Below, piece after piece: positions 1 through 13,721 of a stretch of 64,000 nt of DNA. Location of the stretch: positions 138,127,747 through 138,191,746 of the forward strand of contig OY720636.1 in assembly GCA_963169105.1 (NCBI GenBank), written 5' to 3'. Numbering within the stretch: position 1 is the stretch's first letter; each line of letters opens with the position of its first letter. The stretch is from Ceriagrion tenellum. Taxonomy: Eukaryota; Arthropoda; Insecta; Odonata; Coenagrionidae. The position numbers were made by a program, and so were the translations under genes. The notes under the pieces were generated by a model. It saw only the letters and a list, made by a program, of their open reading frames with translations. It searched no databases and had not been told where the DNA came from.

Positions 1-459
1 ATGTAATAATTTGGTTTTTTGCTGTGATAACGTGCGAATAGGTAAAATTATTTCAGCATTATCTTCTTTTCCTCTTCTTTTGAGTATTAAGAGGATATTT
101 TCAGCTTTTGTCTTTTGTTATAGCCACAGCTTTGTGACAATGAACCATGGAGTAATTTGAAAACATATAACTCAGTGCTCCTAAAAACTACATTATGATG
201 ACATTCATTCCCATTATGGCAAATTAGAAACATTTTAATTTAAACTGGAAGAATTCATCGTCTTTACGTCATTAAACTCTAGATTAAATAAATTTTATCA
301 CTTTTTAAGAAAAATATTTACTTAAGTTTCAATGTATGATTTAATTAATCTTGAATTGCTACCGATTCCATTATGTGGTTTGTGGTTTAATAGATGAAAA
401 TGGAGGTTGCGCGCCGTACTTGAGGGGTTAAATGGTACATATTCATAAGTAAGTGCTTT

Positions 460-688
460 TTAAGGCAATTTTAGTGAGATATCATTTCAAGCAAAATGCA
501 ATCTTAATCAATTTATCTTAAAGAAAAACATTTCATCTTATAAAAATGGCGTAATTTAGGCCAATTTCCACAGAAGTATTTAAGATATGTCCCAAAAATA
601 CCAGCTTTTTTCAATGAAAAACGGTTTGTATGTGCTCTCCAGAGATAGTCTTTAAAAATGAGGTATTGATTGTGCATGTATCTCGTCG
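460..688 (+). repeat. Dispersed repeat, copy 1 (~230 bp)
   Basis: This segment aligns over its whole length with 29741-29973 in the same orientation. Both begin TTAAGG, share a RATATCATT block about 15 bases in and a TTAAAGAAAAA block near base 80, then share CTCCAGAGA, TTAAAAATGAGG and ATCTCGTC near the end. The two copies are almost equal in length (229 and 233 bp) but well diverged. No coding potential or tRNA-like promoter was seen. It could be an old MITE or SINE-like family. Confidence 0.55.
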
Positions 689-3068
689 GATATTTAATGT
701 TCCGTTCTGAACTTTCGTAAACCCTAAATTAATAACTCAATAGATAAAATTAGTAAATAAACAATATTAGATAGTGGAGGCATGAAATACAAAAATGACA
801 TTTAAATATGATCTCTAACGTAAATGGGGTAAAATCTCATTCCAACCACCTGAAAATCGAGTCCGGTCAAGCAATATTCTGTACGTCCTATCAATGGTTA
901 ATACAGCCAGATATTCTTAATCAATAAATTCACCAATGAAATTTAAATTTACGCCTTAAATTTACTTATTTTAAATATAATATTTCATGCTATATGATGC
1001 AATACATTGGAGAATATGATTTTGACGGATGACTAGTGATATATCCTCTGATTCGGTCTAGAATTTTGATATGTCGTGATAATTCAACAAAAAAGCAAAA
1101 ATATTTTTTCTCATCAAATTCCATATAATCGGCTAATGCATGATTCGAGGACTATCTGCATGTCAACATTCATTTAATTTTTTTTTGTGAAAGATAGACC
1201 CTCCTCCAGAAAGGTAGAAAGAGAGAGTCTCCTAGAGATTTTGAGTATCTGAAAGCAAAAGAGACCGTAGGCAGGATCATAAGAGTGGATTTAATGGTAG
1301 AGCGCATCCTTATTTGTAATTCTGACGAGAAAAATTTCTACTGGGTATTATAAAACCAACCATTCCCACTAATGGATCGAGTCTTGAGAGACGAGGTTTT
1401 TTTTGGAGAGAATGGTAGAGTCCAGGAATGAAAATATGTGTGAAAACTCTGAGACGATGTGGCAAACCCATGGCCCATGGGTGAATGTAGACGAAAAAAC
1501 TCGATTTTGATAAAGAAGGAATCATAGAAAAAAGACAATAGCAATCCATGATCCGATTTAGAACACTAGATGGACTTGAATAGGGGACAATGCGGAATAA
1601 ATCAGTACAGTGGAGGAATATCGTTATGTAAACGCCGCGAACAATGCTTTCAAGACTGAGCTGTCCTCGGAATGGGAAATATGTGAGAACTTACGACAGT
1701 CGTAATACGATTGAGGGGTACCAAACCCTGTAAACTAATTGCTAAAGCGTTCTCTTGCTACTGACTTAATCCTAGAATTCCCAAGGTAGTCATTTTAATG
1801 ACTTAACTTTCCCTAACTTTCATATTTTTCACTACAGGAGGAAAACGTATCATGAATGTTATTCAGTTTTTATGTAGTTTATGTAAATATCTACTGTTGA
1901 CTTTTATTAAAATTTTCATCCCATTTTAAAGATATACCTTGAATCTCCGAGGATAAGTTTTTTTACTACCTCTGCTATCGGAGATTAGTTGAATTGCGTA
2001 GCCATTCATTTAAGTTAAATTATAAAAGTTTTAGATTTTTTATGTTTAGTTTAACTCCTGGCGTAGCATTAATAATTTTATTTTAAATCTTTAATGATAA
2101 GCCTCTGATTTGATAAACACTTATATCTCATTTCAAAAGTCGCATAGTGCATATTCAAGGTGACGAGTTTTATCTAAAAAAGTACATCGGTGGACCAAAA
2201 CTGCGTTGTATTCTGTTATTTCACCTACTTCTCCTCAAATACTTACCCCCCCCCCCTCTCATTGCCTACTAACCCTTGTCATTTGTGCTATGGAAGAACT
2301 GGATGTATTCATTGTTTTTTTTACGGCCTAGAGATGTCAGGAGAAGAGAAAAAACCCTTACTCAGTTGGAGGATCGAAAACTGAGGAGTAACAAAGGATT
2401 CTGTAACAAAATCATGTCTTGAAAGACACTTCCCGTTTTTTTTTACGATGCTTGCGATTTGATGAGAAATCAACTCGCTTGGTCTGTTTGCAGAGGGACA
2501 AATTTGCTCTTTTGAACAGCATTGAATAGATTTTTTGACAATTGTATTGTTTTCTATAAAGCAGGCGCTTGCATAACTGTCGACAATTTCCAGCAAATTC
2601 AGGTAATATCCGATAAATGTGGAGAAGTGTTTTTTGGTGTAGACAAACGGAATGTAGTGATTGACTTTCCTTACTCAGACAAAGGCACTATTATGAGAAT
2701 GAGCATCTTGCCATTCATGTTGGGATGAAAAGGAATGAATCTTCACCAATAAATTGTCGAAAATTAACCTCAGATATTGTTTTAGCATAATTGGCGCTTA
2801 AAATGTAACTGAAGGGTGTTTCTAAGCTCAATAAGTGGAGGAATTCGAAAATAAGTAAAAGGTATGGAAGGATAATGTATTCGACAAAAGTTTTGAGAAA
2901 TAAAGATAATGACATTATCCCTACTGTCAATCAAGACTACCGAAAAAAAATGTAATTACCTCCTTCAATACTAACGTGGATATCACTGCCATTGAGAATA
3001 AAATACCTGAAACAGTCATGAAGTACAATGGGACAAAATATGAAGTAAACATTATGGACCGAATTTTT

Positions 3069-3096
3069 CTCAAGTCTCAAGTCTCGAAGTCTCAAG
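3069..3096. repeat. Short tandem repeat, AAGTCTC-type
   Basis: About four copies of a 7-8 base unit related to AAGTCTC lie head to tail, one copy carrying an inserted G. It is a minor local duplication with no sign of function. Confidence 0.6.
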
Positions 3097-5719
3097 CAGA
3101 CCATATACAAAGATATGAAATTAAGTTTGTAACAAAAGAGTAGGAAAAAACCGTATTAAAAAGCGAAAAAGTGCTAAATTACCACCATTGGTTTTTTTTA
3201 GGTAGACATGAAGTCCTAGCATTCATGTATTAAATCCAAGGGGCAGGTTTGAATTTGAACATTGAATGAGCATTGGATAAAATAAGTAATAAGAAATGTT
3301 GCAATCAAGAAAGAAAGTATTGCAATAATTTTCTTTGAGCTTAAAAATGTATCACTGTAAGCATAAAGTCTCAAAAACTGAGAATTCCGGTAATTTTTAT
3401 CATTCTTCACTTGTTGACTCCTAATTTAGTTTACGCCATCCGTGACAAAATGAGAGCTCAGCTTCTGATGCTTTAAGATTATCACATCTCTGAAGTGCCC
3501 TACCTCTTTGCATAACCTTGAATTTGAAGGCTCTAATAAAAAGTTTACGAAGGCTTGCCAAGATTAAAATGAACATCGAAGTATCTGCTGAGGATTCAAA
3601 GTGCTAGGAGTCTGTCACATACAAATGATAAATTCTCCGAGGAACATCTACCTACGTCTTACCTTTCTCTTTCTTGCTCGGTCTCTGTAATTTTTTACTG
3701 CATTATTTCACATAGTCACTGTCAGTCTGACTGGCAACTGAAAAATGGGATTCTGTTTAGATAATAAACAAACTGCTCTATCCTTAAGCCCTATTTTCGG
3801 CGCATCGGTGTCAGCTTCTACACATAAATGGCAGTAATAAAATTTTTATCTCTTAAACTGTGAGAAACAATTAGCGTTTTAGTGCTAATAGCAATATCAT
3901 GATTCAGTGAGATACATGTTTTAACTGTCACGCATCAAAGAGACGATTATTATTACTGTCATTACGTGTATAACTAAAGCACTGGTATTATTTTTCGTAT
4001 AAATGCAAACACATCTTTCTGTTAATTGTTTATGAAATTTATTCCTTCATCCAATTTTTCAATATTTAGAATAACGATTTGTATCTTTTTGGACCAAAAA
4101 TTATATTTGCTTGGAATTTATTGGACCAATAATGCAGAGATTTCTTTGCATAACTCTTCTGCTACCGTCTGCTTTCATATTTCCCAATCAGACTGCTTTG
4201 AGCTTTTTCTCTAAGCTAAATTTTATTGCCGTATTCTCATTACGGTATTCTTTTCGAAAGTGGAAATTTGCTTTTACTATTAAGTTAGTAGAGTTTTATC
4301 TTTTCTTTTATCGTCCAGAATCCTGCTACAAATGCTTTATTAAACACTTATTTTAACTTAGCTTCACATAGAAAGATTGATAATCTATAGAGAGAAATGC
4401 GATAAAAATCATTGATAAACCCGATATTTACCAGAAAAACTCTACAATGCCATTCCAATAATCATTGCTGTCTCGTTTAAAATTTTCTGCGCATTCATTG
4501 ACAAACCTGGCCGCAGAGTAAAAGAACGCACCAAATATCAGACACTGATTTCAACTCTTGCGGTAAATTTTTGACCAAGGACTTTCCTATCATCTAGGAA
4601 AGGTCTGTTAAGGAACTGTGTAAGACTGTACAATGAAATGCCATGCACAGCGGAAGTTTATGGTGTTATTTCTATACTGCAACCTAATTCCGTAAATATG
4701 TCTATTTTTTGAGACTTTCAAGAGTGAAAGTTAGTAAGAGATAAATTCAGTTCTAGGGCCAGTCTTAAACATGCTTTACCAAGTTACATTTGATATCAAG
4801 CAAAAAAATGAATGTCGGTCATTTTGTACACCATAACCTTTGAGGAGAGATAATTCATTTTTAGGTGCTTATAAACTGCCAAAAGCTGTTTATGCCATGA
4901 GTAATTACATAGATTTACCTAATATGTAAAATAACAAATGTTGATTACTGGCCTAATTATCAATAAATAATTTTCTAAAGCATGCCTTGATTTCTATTTA
5001 TGCCTATTCTGGACATTATGCCAATCAGTGGTCCATGTCTGTTATAAACGGCAATACATGATATTTGTTACAAGTTATTTTAAATGTCACAATAATATAT
5101 TGCATTATATCCTCTTTTAAGTGTATGCATGTCCTTTCTTGTTTTTGCTTGACTTACTTATACTGAACGATTTTTAATATATTTGAATCTCAACTTTCTG
5201 GTAGTTTTCAAATTCAAATTTTTTTCTTGAGCCCATGATAAAGTAATGGTAAATTTTTTATGAAAACAAAGTTTATTGCTGAGTAGTGTTTATATTTTTG
5301 AGTTTTTATTTCTTTTATACGTGTTATCAAGTGAATAACATCACGGAATGCTCTATGGTAGGACTAGATATCTCCATCAAAAAAAATGTTTTTAGCATCT
5401 CGTAGGTAAATATATTTGTTAGTTATTTCGTAGTGTTTTGGTTCAATATCTCCATAGAGAAAAATGGTGTTCCATTTACCGGAAAAACCTCTAGAATATT
5501 ACCCTCCCTCATAGAATAGTGTGAGTTACAGAATAATATTTTTGATGGACCAAAACATGGAAAGGATTCAAGGGGGCAAACCCCTATTCTATCTTTACCC
5601 AGCAGAAAGGGTGCACGAAGTAATAACCTTACCATTCCACCGAACACTGCTTATTGCTTTTCTATGAGTAAGGGTTCTTCGCCGGCGCCGATATTTTGTT
5701 GAGTTAAATTAGATTCCGA

Positions 5720-6100
5720 AACTTTAGTGGGCATTGAAGAGTTTCCCCATTACCCTTCTCCCTCTCCTCGGAACTTCGCCACGTCGTGTCTGCTGCGCCA
5801 TCCACGGCTCCCCTCCCTCCTCGTTTCCTTCCTTCTCTTCCAAATCTGTGAGTTATCCTTAATACGCTGGATTACGGTAGATTTATTAGTATGCGGGAGA
5901 GTGAAAAGGCCAACTTTTAAGGGCTTATCCAGGCAGGGATTCGCTCACCTATCGCTTCCTCCGCCCCTCACATTCGACCAGCATGCCCGAAGAAAATCTT
6001 CCTCAATAACCTCGCTTCCCACCGTTTCATTTCCCTTTTCCTTTCTCCAGAAATCTTCCTTCCACCGTTTCGATTTGAGACTTTCAGCTGTGAGCGAGCC
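5720..6100. other. GC-rich pyrimidine-skewed island
   Basis: The plus strand is rich in C and T and contains several CpG dinucleotides, in contrast to the AT-rich flanks. A 132-codon frame (5727-6125, plus) runs through it, but its Pro/Ser/Leu-rich composition is what a polypyrimidine tract would give by chance, and it matches no family I know. It may be a regulatory CpG-type island or an old repeat. No core promoter motif could be fixed. Confidence 0.45.
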
Positions 6101-6399
6101 AAAACAGGGAAATACTGATAAGTAGATCTACCACGTCTTCTTTACAACTTAAATTGTATATTTAAATAAGTTAATCGGATAATTAAAGACAATAGTCACA
6201 TAAAACTTAGTCAATTCTAGTCAAAAACTAAGGTGATACTACGCCTGTAACAGGAAATCATGGAGTGAGGCTGTTTTGCGATGTATTGAGTAGGAGGTTA
6301 TTTGTCTACATATGTAAGTACATGACTTTATTGAGGCAAGGTTTTGTTGTTAGTATAGTTTCAGGCTGCCCAATAAGGCACGAGTAATTCACTGTAAAA

Positions 6400-6436
6400 C
6401 TAATAGTTTTGTTACCTTACCTAATAGTTTTGTTCC
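6400..6436. repeat. Tandem duplication of a 21-bp unit
   Basis: The block CTAATAGTTTTGTT is repeated immediately: the first unit spans 6400-6420 and the second starts at 6421 and is recognisable to 6436. It looks like a replication-slippage duplication. Confidence 0.7.
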
Positions 6437-7943
6437 TGGACTGTACACACTGTTTTCTATGCAACTCTTTGTTATTCCTCAAACGTCCAAATGAAAGATT
6501 GTGATTCAATATGGAAACGGAATAAGTAAGTCCGGCTTAATAATTTTCGCTTCATTGATATAGCAAAATAAAAATGCCACTGGATATTTAGACCGATAGA
6601 AATAATTAATATTTCGTCAAAATGTGGTATTTCTCCGTGTATTACATAACTGGCTGGTGGAAAAAGAGGACAAAAATAAATTTAAGGGAGTGTAATGAAT
6701 TGGTAGATAAAGGAGAAAGCGTGAAGAAAGCAAGAAGATCGGGGAATTATTACTTAATTAATGTTCAACGCATTCCTTGGATTTCTCTTCAAGCCATTTA
6801 CTGTCATGAACACATTTTCTAATTCCTACTTTAAATACCTTATGCATCCCCAAGGCATTGCCATTGAAAGCAGAGAATAAAAATACTGGGAACAAGCTAA
6901 AACGTTGACCCATCTTTCAAATTTTTTGTTTTGTAAAGTTTTTGCACTTTAATTTTGTTATTAAATTTTGATGTTTAAAGTTAAAATGCCTATCTGAATG
7001 ATTAGTAAACCACTTCAATCTGCCGTTTGAGCAAGCCTTATCTAGGGGAGGGACTCTGACATCCAAGTTATTCTCTATAGGGAGGACTCTCTAACATCAG
7101 TTATGTTTGACAGTAATTTAAAATCCAACAATATGATATGATACTGGGTATTATGTATTTCTTGAATTTTTGCTGTTCTAAGGATTTCCTTGGTGAACGT
7201 TATGTGCGTGGCTAAAACATTATTTTATAATAGGTTGGTTCCGTTCCCTCTCCATTCCTAGGTTTTTGTTTTTATCAAACGTTAGGTGTAAATTTTAGTG
7301 CATACAAAATTTCGGATTTTAAAGTAGTAATGCATGGCATGAAACCTTTCTTTTTGGACTTATCTCCCGGATTTATAGTTAAGGGTACCAGCTTGACACG
7401 ATGGAGAAATCGTTTCCCGATCAGTTCCCGAAGGAAAGAATCGTTGGGCTCAGGGCTCGAATGTGAAGGGGTGATCCTCATATTCGCCCGAGCGCTGTAT
7501 CCCCGTATATGCACGAGAAAGACAGCTTGTTACTAAATGACCTTAGTGATCGAACCCCGTTACATTTAAATGCATCTACCCTAGTAGATTGAAAATGGGC
7601 AATAGCTCCCTAAAGGTACGTAGTTTTTGCCAAAAAATTCAACTCTATAAGCAATGTACATTCTACAATTAAGTTTAAGTTGCGCATGTTCTGAAGTACA
7701 CGACGAGAAAGGTATGCATCTGTGTGTTATACATCTCTTGACCTCTTTTCTCGAGTACTAACAAAATCTCGTTATGTACTTTTAAAGAGTTGGAACAAAA
7801 AATAATGGCCTTACACGGATTTTCTGTCGTTTTCCCGTCGACAGATCAATAACCTCTGGCGGCCGTTTAGTTCCTTTGCTCCGAGTGTACTGTCTTGGGA
7901 TTTTGTTTCCTCGGAGCAAATACATTTTTTTTGCAGTGAGCGG

Positions 7944-7957
7944 CTCTCTCTCTCTCT
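7944..7957. repeat. (CT)n microsatellite
   Basis: A pure CT dinucleotide run sits at the start of a pyrimidine-rich tract. Confidence 0.8.
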
Positions 7958-9059
7958 TTCTCCCTACTCGCTATCGCCATATTTACTGGAGAAATATGAA
8001 ACTCATCCACAAACATGGCTCGGAAGCGTTTTTCTTCCACGCTTGGGTCATTCGCGAAAGAAATCCCATCCAAGATATATCCCGGAGAAGGGTGAATGAA
8101 AAGGTTTGATTCGAGATCTGTCAAATTTTGCCATAAACTACTGTTGTGAGTGCAATTACAGCAGCCATAAAATTTTGATGCGCAAATAGTATTAGAATAA
8201 CTGTGTTTTGGAGTTCGCAAGAAATATTTTATGACATTTATTTGCTATATTAATTGGATACTTGACGGGTTGAAAACCTATACTTCTAAAATCCCTTCTT
8301 AGTGAGTCGGTACCCATGTTGCCCGCGTTTATCTCTGTTCGTTCAATTGTAAAAAACAGTGACTGTTCCAAACTAGATGTAAGCTGCTGCGGACCAAAAC
8401 TCATGTACAAAGGTATCCATATTTAGAATTTTTTGTTGGATACCGAACATTATTATAAACTCGATCTATCGCATGCGGTTTTTCATGAATATAGTATAAT
8501 GACTAGTTTTTCACGTCAAAAAATCAAAAAAGAAGGTTTGGGTTATTAAATAGCAGAATAAATGTTTTCAATCCTTTCTGCGTTAATAAGTGTAGGAAAA
8601 TGCCTCCATTTCTTCTTCCCATAGCGACTTCCGTAATCTACACTAAATATGACGCATGAAACAAATCAATACACTTTTTAGGGGCAAAGAAAAATACCAG
8701 CTGAAATATACTTCCGTTTCTTGGAAATGGAATGAATGCACATTACGCCGGATGGATCCGTTTTCTCCCAGTATTAGAAGAAGAATGATTGCCGACTATC
8801 TAAACTCACCCTGGAATTAGGTCATTGATTGTGCATCACTTTTGAACTGACAGCCTCGCTCGGAATTCTCGGAGTCGGACCGCGTTCAGCAATCAAGGAA
8901 TGCATTATCCAACCTCCGATTATTTTAGCTCGTAATCCAAATCCTTACTGGTACTCAGCGGCTTTCCCGATTGCATTGATAAATCGGAATATAAAAGGGC
9001 CCACCAGATTCCAAGGCTCTGTCGGACTCCTGTGTAGTGGATTAAGCAGGATGTCTTTC

Positions 9060-9700
9060 TTAGGAGGGAAGTGAACGAGTTTGGGTAAAGGAAGAAGCGG
9101 GTAGGAGATATCAGGAAGACCCGCATGCGAATGAAAGCGGGAAGAGAGAAGAGAACAGGATGAGAGAGAGAGAGGGGGGTAGGAAATGGGGTCTGGAGAG
9201 AATCGAGGGACCATTAAAAGGACCCCTGGCTATACAAAGTGTGGGATAATGGGAGGCGCGATAAATCTTCTTCTGTTTCTATCCGCAAGTGGTTCCACTC
9301 TTTCCGACCTTCTCACCACTATCTCTTCTCCCTTTCCTCCTACCTCACTCCAGCAATCCAATTTCCATCCTCTTCCTCTCCTTCTTTCTCTCTCTCTCTC
9401 TCTATTCTGCCCCTGCGTCGCCATCAGTCACTCCACTCTTGCCGCACCCAAGGGAGAGAAAAATCCTTCCTTCCTCCTCCACCACACGCCCTTTTTCTTT
9501 TTTTTCCGCTAGTCTTGCGGCGCCTTGTTCTGCTCCCCTTCTATTTACGAGACGTCTCGCCTTTGTGGCGCGCGATCAAACTCAAAAGGCACTGGCCTCG
9601 GCGTATCCCCTGTTTTTATTTAATACCAAATGTCTTCATCGACTCGAATCTTTATCCCCCTCAAAAAATGATTTTTTAGTGTCTTTTTTATGGCTTATTT
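9060..9700. other. GC-rich island, purine then pyrimidine
   Basis: The plus strand is purine-rich (GA runs, including (GA)n at 9162-9175) up to about 9250 and then switches sharply to pyrimidine-rich DNA with a (CT)n run at 9387-9403. The frames that cross it (for example 9289-9819, 176 codons, plus) are Ser/Leu/Pro/Phe-rich and overlap one another in several phases, as expected when the tract simply lacks stop codons. It is not called as a gene. Confidence 0.5.
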
Positions 9701-9819
9701 TCTTCACTAGGTCGGTGTCTTCGTTCACAAAATGCTTTGAGTTTTTGCCCAGGAAATGTCGGAATGTTTTCGAGATTATTCGCGTCTTAACCGTGAAGAG
9801 ATTTCGCATTATTAAATGA

Positions 9820-10720
9820 ACTTTAAAGCAGAGGAACCTAGTTTTGCACGGTGCCTTTGTGGCAGGAAAACTTAGTAGTGAATGAACTACTCTTATTTTT
9901 TATTTGATATAAAAAATCGAATACACTTAATGTATTCTATGAAACTTTTTTGGGGGTTTAAAGATTCGTGTCGACATTCAGTATTAAATAAAAACAGCGA
10001 ATAAGCTGAGGCCAGTGTCGTTTGAGTTTGATCGCGCTCCACAAATATACTTAAACAAATAAGTATACTTAATCGTAGAGCTTCAACTTCAGCAGAGATA
10101 AATTTTGCTAGAGAAATAATTTGCTCAAAAAATGCCGAATAAAAGTAATAGATAAAGTAATTGATAGAGTGTAATAATTTTCTCGCCGCAAGAATTTTAT
10201 TCCGTAAAGTTATCTCTCATAAATCTGTTTCTTTGTTGCTATATTTTATGAAAATATGTTTTTAAACAAAAATTTGCAAATGCAACGCCTTTGAAATTAG
10301 CGTAAAATGAGAAAAAAGATCGTTACAGCTTGAGGGTTTTCCGAGCGGTCGCTTGGCTAGTGAAATTGATGTGAAGCAAATGCGTCTCATTTCAATTTCA
10401 AAATAAAAGAATGTAGTCGTATTCCACGATTGAAAGCCTCCATTCCGAGAAAATAGTGCTCTCTGAAATGATATTTCAGCTGTTTTTGTCCCTTCTTATA
10501 ACATTGGGCAAGGTACGGTGTACTTCAATATTTTTATGGCACGGATATCAGTCGGAGATATATTTTTCTTTCCAAAAAAAATCTATCGCGTCTTCTTACT
10601 TTTATGGAACCACACTCATATCACGAAAGAACGTCATAGCCATTTCCCGCTCGAGATATTGCAGGTATTTCGCCAAATATTCCTTCTTGTAGGGGTGCGG
10701 AGGAAAAAAATTATCATTCC
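9820..10720. other. AT-rich non-coding stretch
   Basis: Nothing identifiable apart from chance frames under 80 codons. Confidence 0.6.
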
Positions 10721-11250
10721 TGTCTTTATTTCTCCTCTCATTCTTTTTCATCCTTTCCCTTTATCTCCCTCTCATTTCATCCTCGCTCTTCTCAATCTTC
10801 TCTTAGCTGTGGCGTGGGAGAGGAGACGAAAACTCCTCTTCCTATCAGGGGATTTATATCTTATGCCTCTCTTCACTTCCTAGGTCCCCCTTCCTCCATT
10901 TATTCCCGGCATTCCCATGCCCACATGTTTCCTTCTTCCTCAGCCTCCCTCAGGATTATGTAAATCCCGCTGAAGATGTGGGCACCGCGGGCAGGAGTCG
11001 AAACGGAGAGGGGGGTGGGAAAGATCGCGAGGGTCTGGAGCTGAAGGGAGGTGGTTGATAGTGTGTACAGAGAGAGAGAGGTCAGAGGCGTGGGCTTCGA
11101 TGTCTCAAGAGAGTGCTTGAATGAGGAGGCGCGGGGGAGGAAGGATCGGCAGTCGGGAGGAGGCGACTGCCCAAACGGAGAGGACGGGGAGCGTAGTGAG
11201 GGGAAGTCCAGAGAAAATGGAGAAGGCGGGACGAGTGAATAATTATCTCG
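10720..11250. other. GC-rich island, pyrimidine then purine
   Basis: The plus strand is C/T-rich to about 10950, then G/A-rich to about 11240, with many CpGs in the second half. The 125-codon minus frame at 10900-11277 is Pro/Ser-rich and is probably a by-product of this composition. It could be an unmethylated CpG-type regulatory island, but no promoter element or exon was identified. Confidence 0.5.
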
Positions 11251-11327
11251 ATAATTTCGAGGATTGCGGTGGCGCACAAGATATTGAAAATATGGCTGCT
11301 GTGAGAAGTGTGCGGCATAGTTATCGG

Positions 11328-11395
11328 CTATAAATAAATAAATATATAGATATATATATTTATTTATTTATATATATATATTTTTACAACAATAG
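11328..11395. repeat. AT-rich palindromic repeat
   Basis: Runs of (AAAT)n and (TA)n on the left are mirrored by (TTTA)n and (TA)n on the right, so the segment can fold on itself. It lies just before the 60-bp-arm inverted repeat and is probably part of the same unstable microsatellite region. Confidence 0.6.
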
Positions 11396-11434
11396 AGGAA
11401 ACTTACAGGGGGGTAAAAAGACGAGAGTAAAAAT

Positions 11435-11564
11435 AAAGTCTTACTGGAAGCGTTTCGGGTCTTAGCCCTTCCTCAGTCACAGAGAGAATGCCATGGAGCC
11501 ACAGAGAATGGCATTCTCTCTGTGACTGTGGAAGGGCTAAGACCCGAAACGCTTCCAGTAGGAC

Positions 11565-11567
<3 letters not shown>
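11435..11567. repeat. Near-perfect inverted repeat, 60-bp arms
   Basis: The left arm (11435-11494) and right arm (11508-11567) are reverse complements at 57 of 60 positions, separated by a 13-base loop. Each arm contains, on one strand, a short stem (GGG with CCC) followed by GAAACGCTTCC. On the minus strand of the left arm this is preceded by CTGAGGA at 11470-11476, resembling the conserved core CUGANGA...GAAA of hammerhead ribozymes, which are known in Penelope-like elements. One extra base lies between the core and the stem, so catalytic activity is doubtful. The arms abut a (TA)n tract. An inverted dimer of a transposon end is the likeliest origin. Confidence 0.85.
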
Positions 11568-11741
<174 letters not shown>

Positions 11742-11781
11742 TTGCGTATGGACCCTTTGTTTCTTTGGATCACGCAAAGCA

Positions 11782-13480
11782 TTATGACTCATTTTTAAGT
11801 TTCTTTCTTATCTTCCACACTTCTCTCATTCTTTCTCCGTGGGTTCTCTTTCTCTCTTCCGTCCATTTTGTCCCTGGTGTCTTTCGGACTTCGTTCTCTG
11901 GCATTACGTTCCACTGGTGTATCTTGTTTCTGTAGGTGATTCTGTTATCAATTTCCTTAGGGTCTATTATTGCTTTTTCTAGATCACCTCTGACTTGAGA
12001 CAACCATGGTGTTGTTGATTTGACACCTTGTAAATATGTGATGACCTGTTTGATGAGTCTTGTCGGTGGGAGTCTATTGATATGTCTGAAAAATTGCAGT
12101 CTTCTTTTTATGATATCCGCCGCTAGGTTGAACATCTTCTCCTTAGTTTTCCTGGAGTGCAGCATATACCCTTCTTCTGTTAATTTTGGGCCGAGAATTT
12201 TCCTCATGATTTTTTGCCCTTCCTTGAGTATATTCTCCATATCTCTTTTTATATGAAGCGTAAGAGTTTCGCTTGTATATAGAACCTCTGGCTTGATTAC
12301 AGTGTTGTAGTGTATGATCTTTGTGTTTATGGAAATGCATTTCTTGTTATAGATATTGTATGTCTTGCCATATGCCCTCTTCATTTTCTGTAATCGAGTC
12401 TTCCGTGCTATCATCTCTCCTCCTGAGGGTTCAAGGATCTCGCCCAGATATCTAAAATGTGTGACTCGATTTATCTTGCCGCATTTTGTGTTCAATACTT
12501 TGATGTCTAATTTTAAGCAGAAGAATTCGGTTTTTTCGAAAGAGATCTGTAGGCCGACTTTCTCTGCACATTCCTTGAGGATTCCTTGAGAAATTTGTTT
12601 GGCTGCCGTTGTTTGATTATGTGCGAGTATGGCTATATCATCAGCGAAAGCTAGGCATGAAATTTCTACGTCATCTTTGGGTCGTCCGAATCGTGGTGGT
12701 TTCCTATGTCCTTGGTTTTTCAGTTCTTTTTCCCACTCCTTTATAACTTTGTTCAGGACTAAGTTAAGGAGGAGTGGGGATAGCCCATCTCCTTGGCGTA
12801 CTCCAGTTTTGATCTGAAACGGTTCAGAAATTTCACCCATAAATTTTACTTTCGAGATTGTATCTGTCAATGTCTGTTTGATCAATCGCGGTGTTTTTGC
12901 ATCGAGTCCTAGTTCTTCTAAAATATTGCACAAAGATTGTCGGTCGATAGAATCGTACGCCTTCTTGAAGTCGACAAACGTGCATATGATCGGGGCATTC
13001 CTAATTGCTTTGTATTTCAGTAGTGCTTTCAGGTTGAAGATTTGTTCTGTACACGATCGACCAGGGCGGAAGCCTGCCTGGTACTCGCCAATTTAGTGTT
13101 CTAGTTGCTGTTGTACTCTTTGGAGAAGACATGATAAGAGGATTTTGTAGGGAACTTGTAACAGGGCAATTCCTCTGTAGTTATTCGTATCTGTTTCTGT
13201 GTCTCCTTTCTTGTGTAGTGGATGGATAAGAGCGCATTTCCAGTCGTCTGGCAATTGTTCTGTTTGCCAGATATTCCCATTGATTTGTGTAAGTTCCTGC
13301 AGTGACTCTGATCCGAGGTTTTTCAGTAACTCCGCATTGATGCCATTTTCACCAGAAGTCCTGTTATTTTTCAGTTTCTGTATGTGTCTGTGGGTCTCTA
13401 CCTCTGTTGGTGGTGGTGATTCTGGGTTGATGTCGGTGCAATTTTCTTTGGGAAATCTTGTGCTTGGTTCGGGGCAATTG
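11782..13480 (-). pseudogene. LINE reverse transcriptase (broken by one stop)
   Basis: Copies LINE RNA into DNA at the nicked target. On the minus strand the RT fingers (DWKCALIHPLHKKGD, NNYRGIALL) are followed by EYQAGFRPGRSC, FVDFKKAYDSIDR (motif A with catalytic Asp), TGVRQGDGLSPLL (motif B), CLAFADDIAILA (motif C, the FADD catalytic pair) and FRYLGEIL (thumb). The C-terminal part carries LYTSETLTL, a degenerate form of the usual YGSETWTL. From 12933 to 11782 there are 383 uninterrupted codons. In the same phase, a TAA at 13093-13095 cuts off the finger region. The catalytic aspartates are intact, so the copy is probably not very old, but the stop and the upstream frameshift prevent a full product. 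Confidence 0.9.
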
Positions 13481-13721
13481 AAAGATCAGAGAAATACTAC
13501 GCTAGCACTAGACAGTTTTCCTGATTTTCCAGTGCTAATTTTCCATCTTGTTTTCTGAAACACAGATTTTGTGGTGTGTATCCTTGGATTTGTCTTGCGA
13601 ACGTTTTGTATAAGTCTCTCATGTTGTAGTTGCGAAAGTCTCTTCTTTGGACTGTAGTTGGTCCTTCATATATTTCCTCTCAGTTTGCCTGATAGTTTTT
13701 GCGACCTGTTTTCTAGTCTCC

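Larger units (their letters stand above)
1..5700. other. AT-rich non-coding stretch
   Basis: No gene is recognised here. The longest open frames are about 90 codons, have no family resemblance and lie in AT-rich DNA. Three small structures are visible: one copy of a dispersed repeat near position 460, an 11-base C run at 2246-2256, and a short tandem array near 3069. It is most likely intergenic or intronic, but an intron of a gene whose exons lie outside the window cannot be excluded. Confidence 0.6.
6121..8820. other. AT-rich non-coding stretch
   Basis: No gene is recognised. Open frames reach about 117 codons (7867-8220, minus) without domain resemblance. It holds a small tandem duplication at 6400-6436 and a (CT)n tract at 7944-7957. 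Confidence 0.55.

Noticed and set aside
7525..7565. B-box-like GGTTCGATCAC on the minus strand
   Set aside because: One mismatch in the core and no A box.
9289..9819. 176-codon plus frame
   Set aside because: It crosses a CT-rich tract with several phases open at once and has no domain resemblance.
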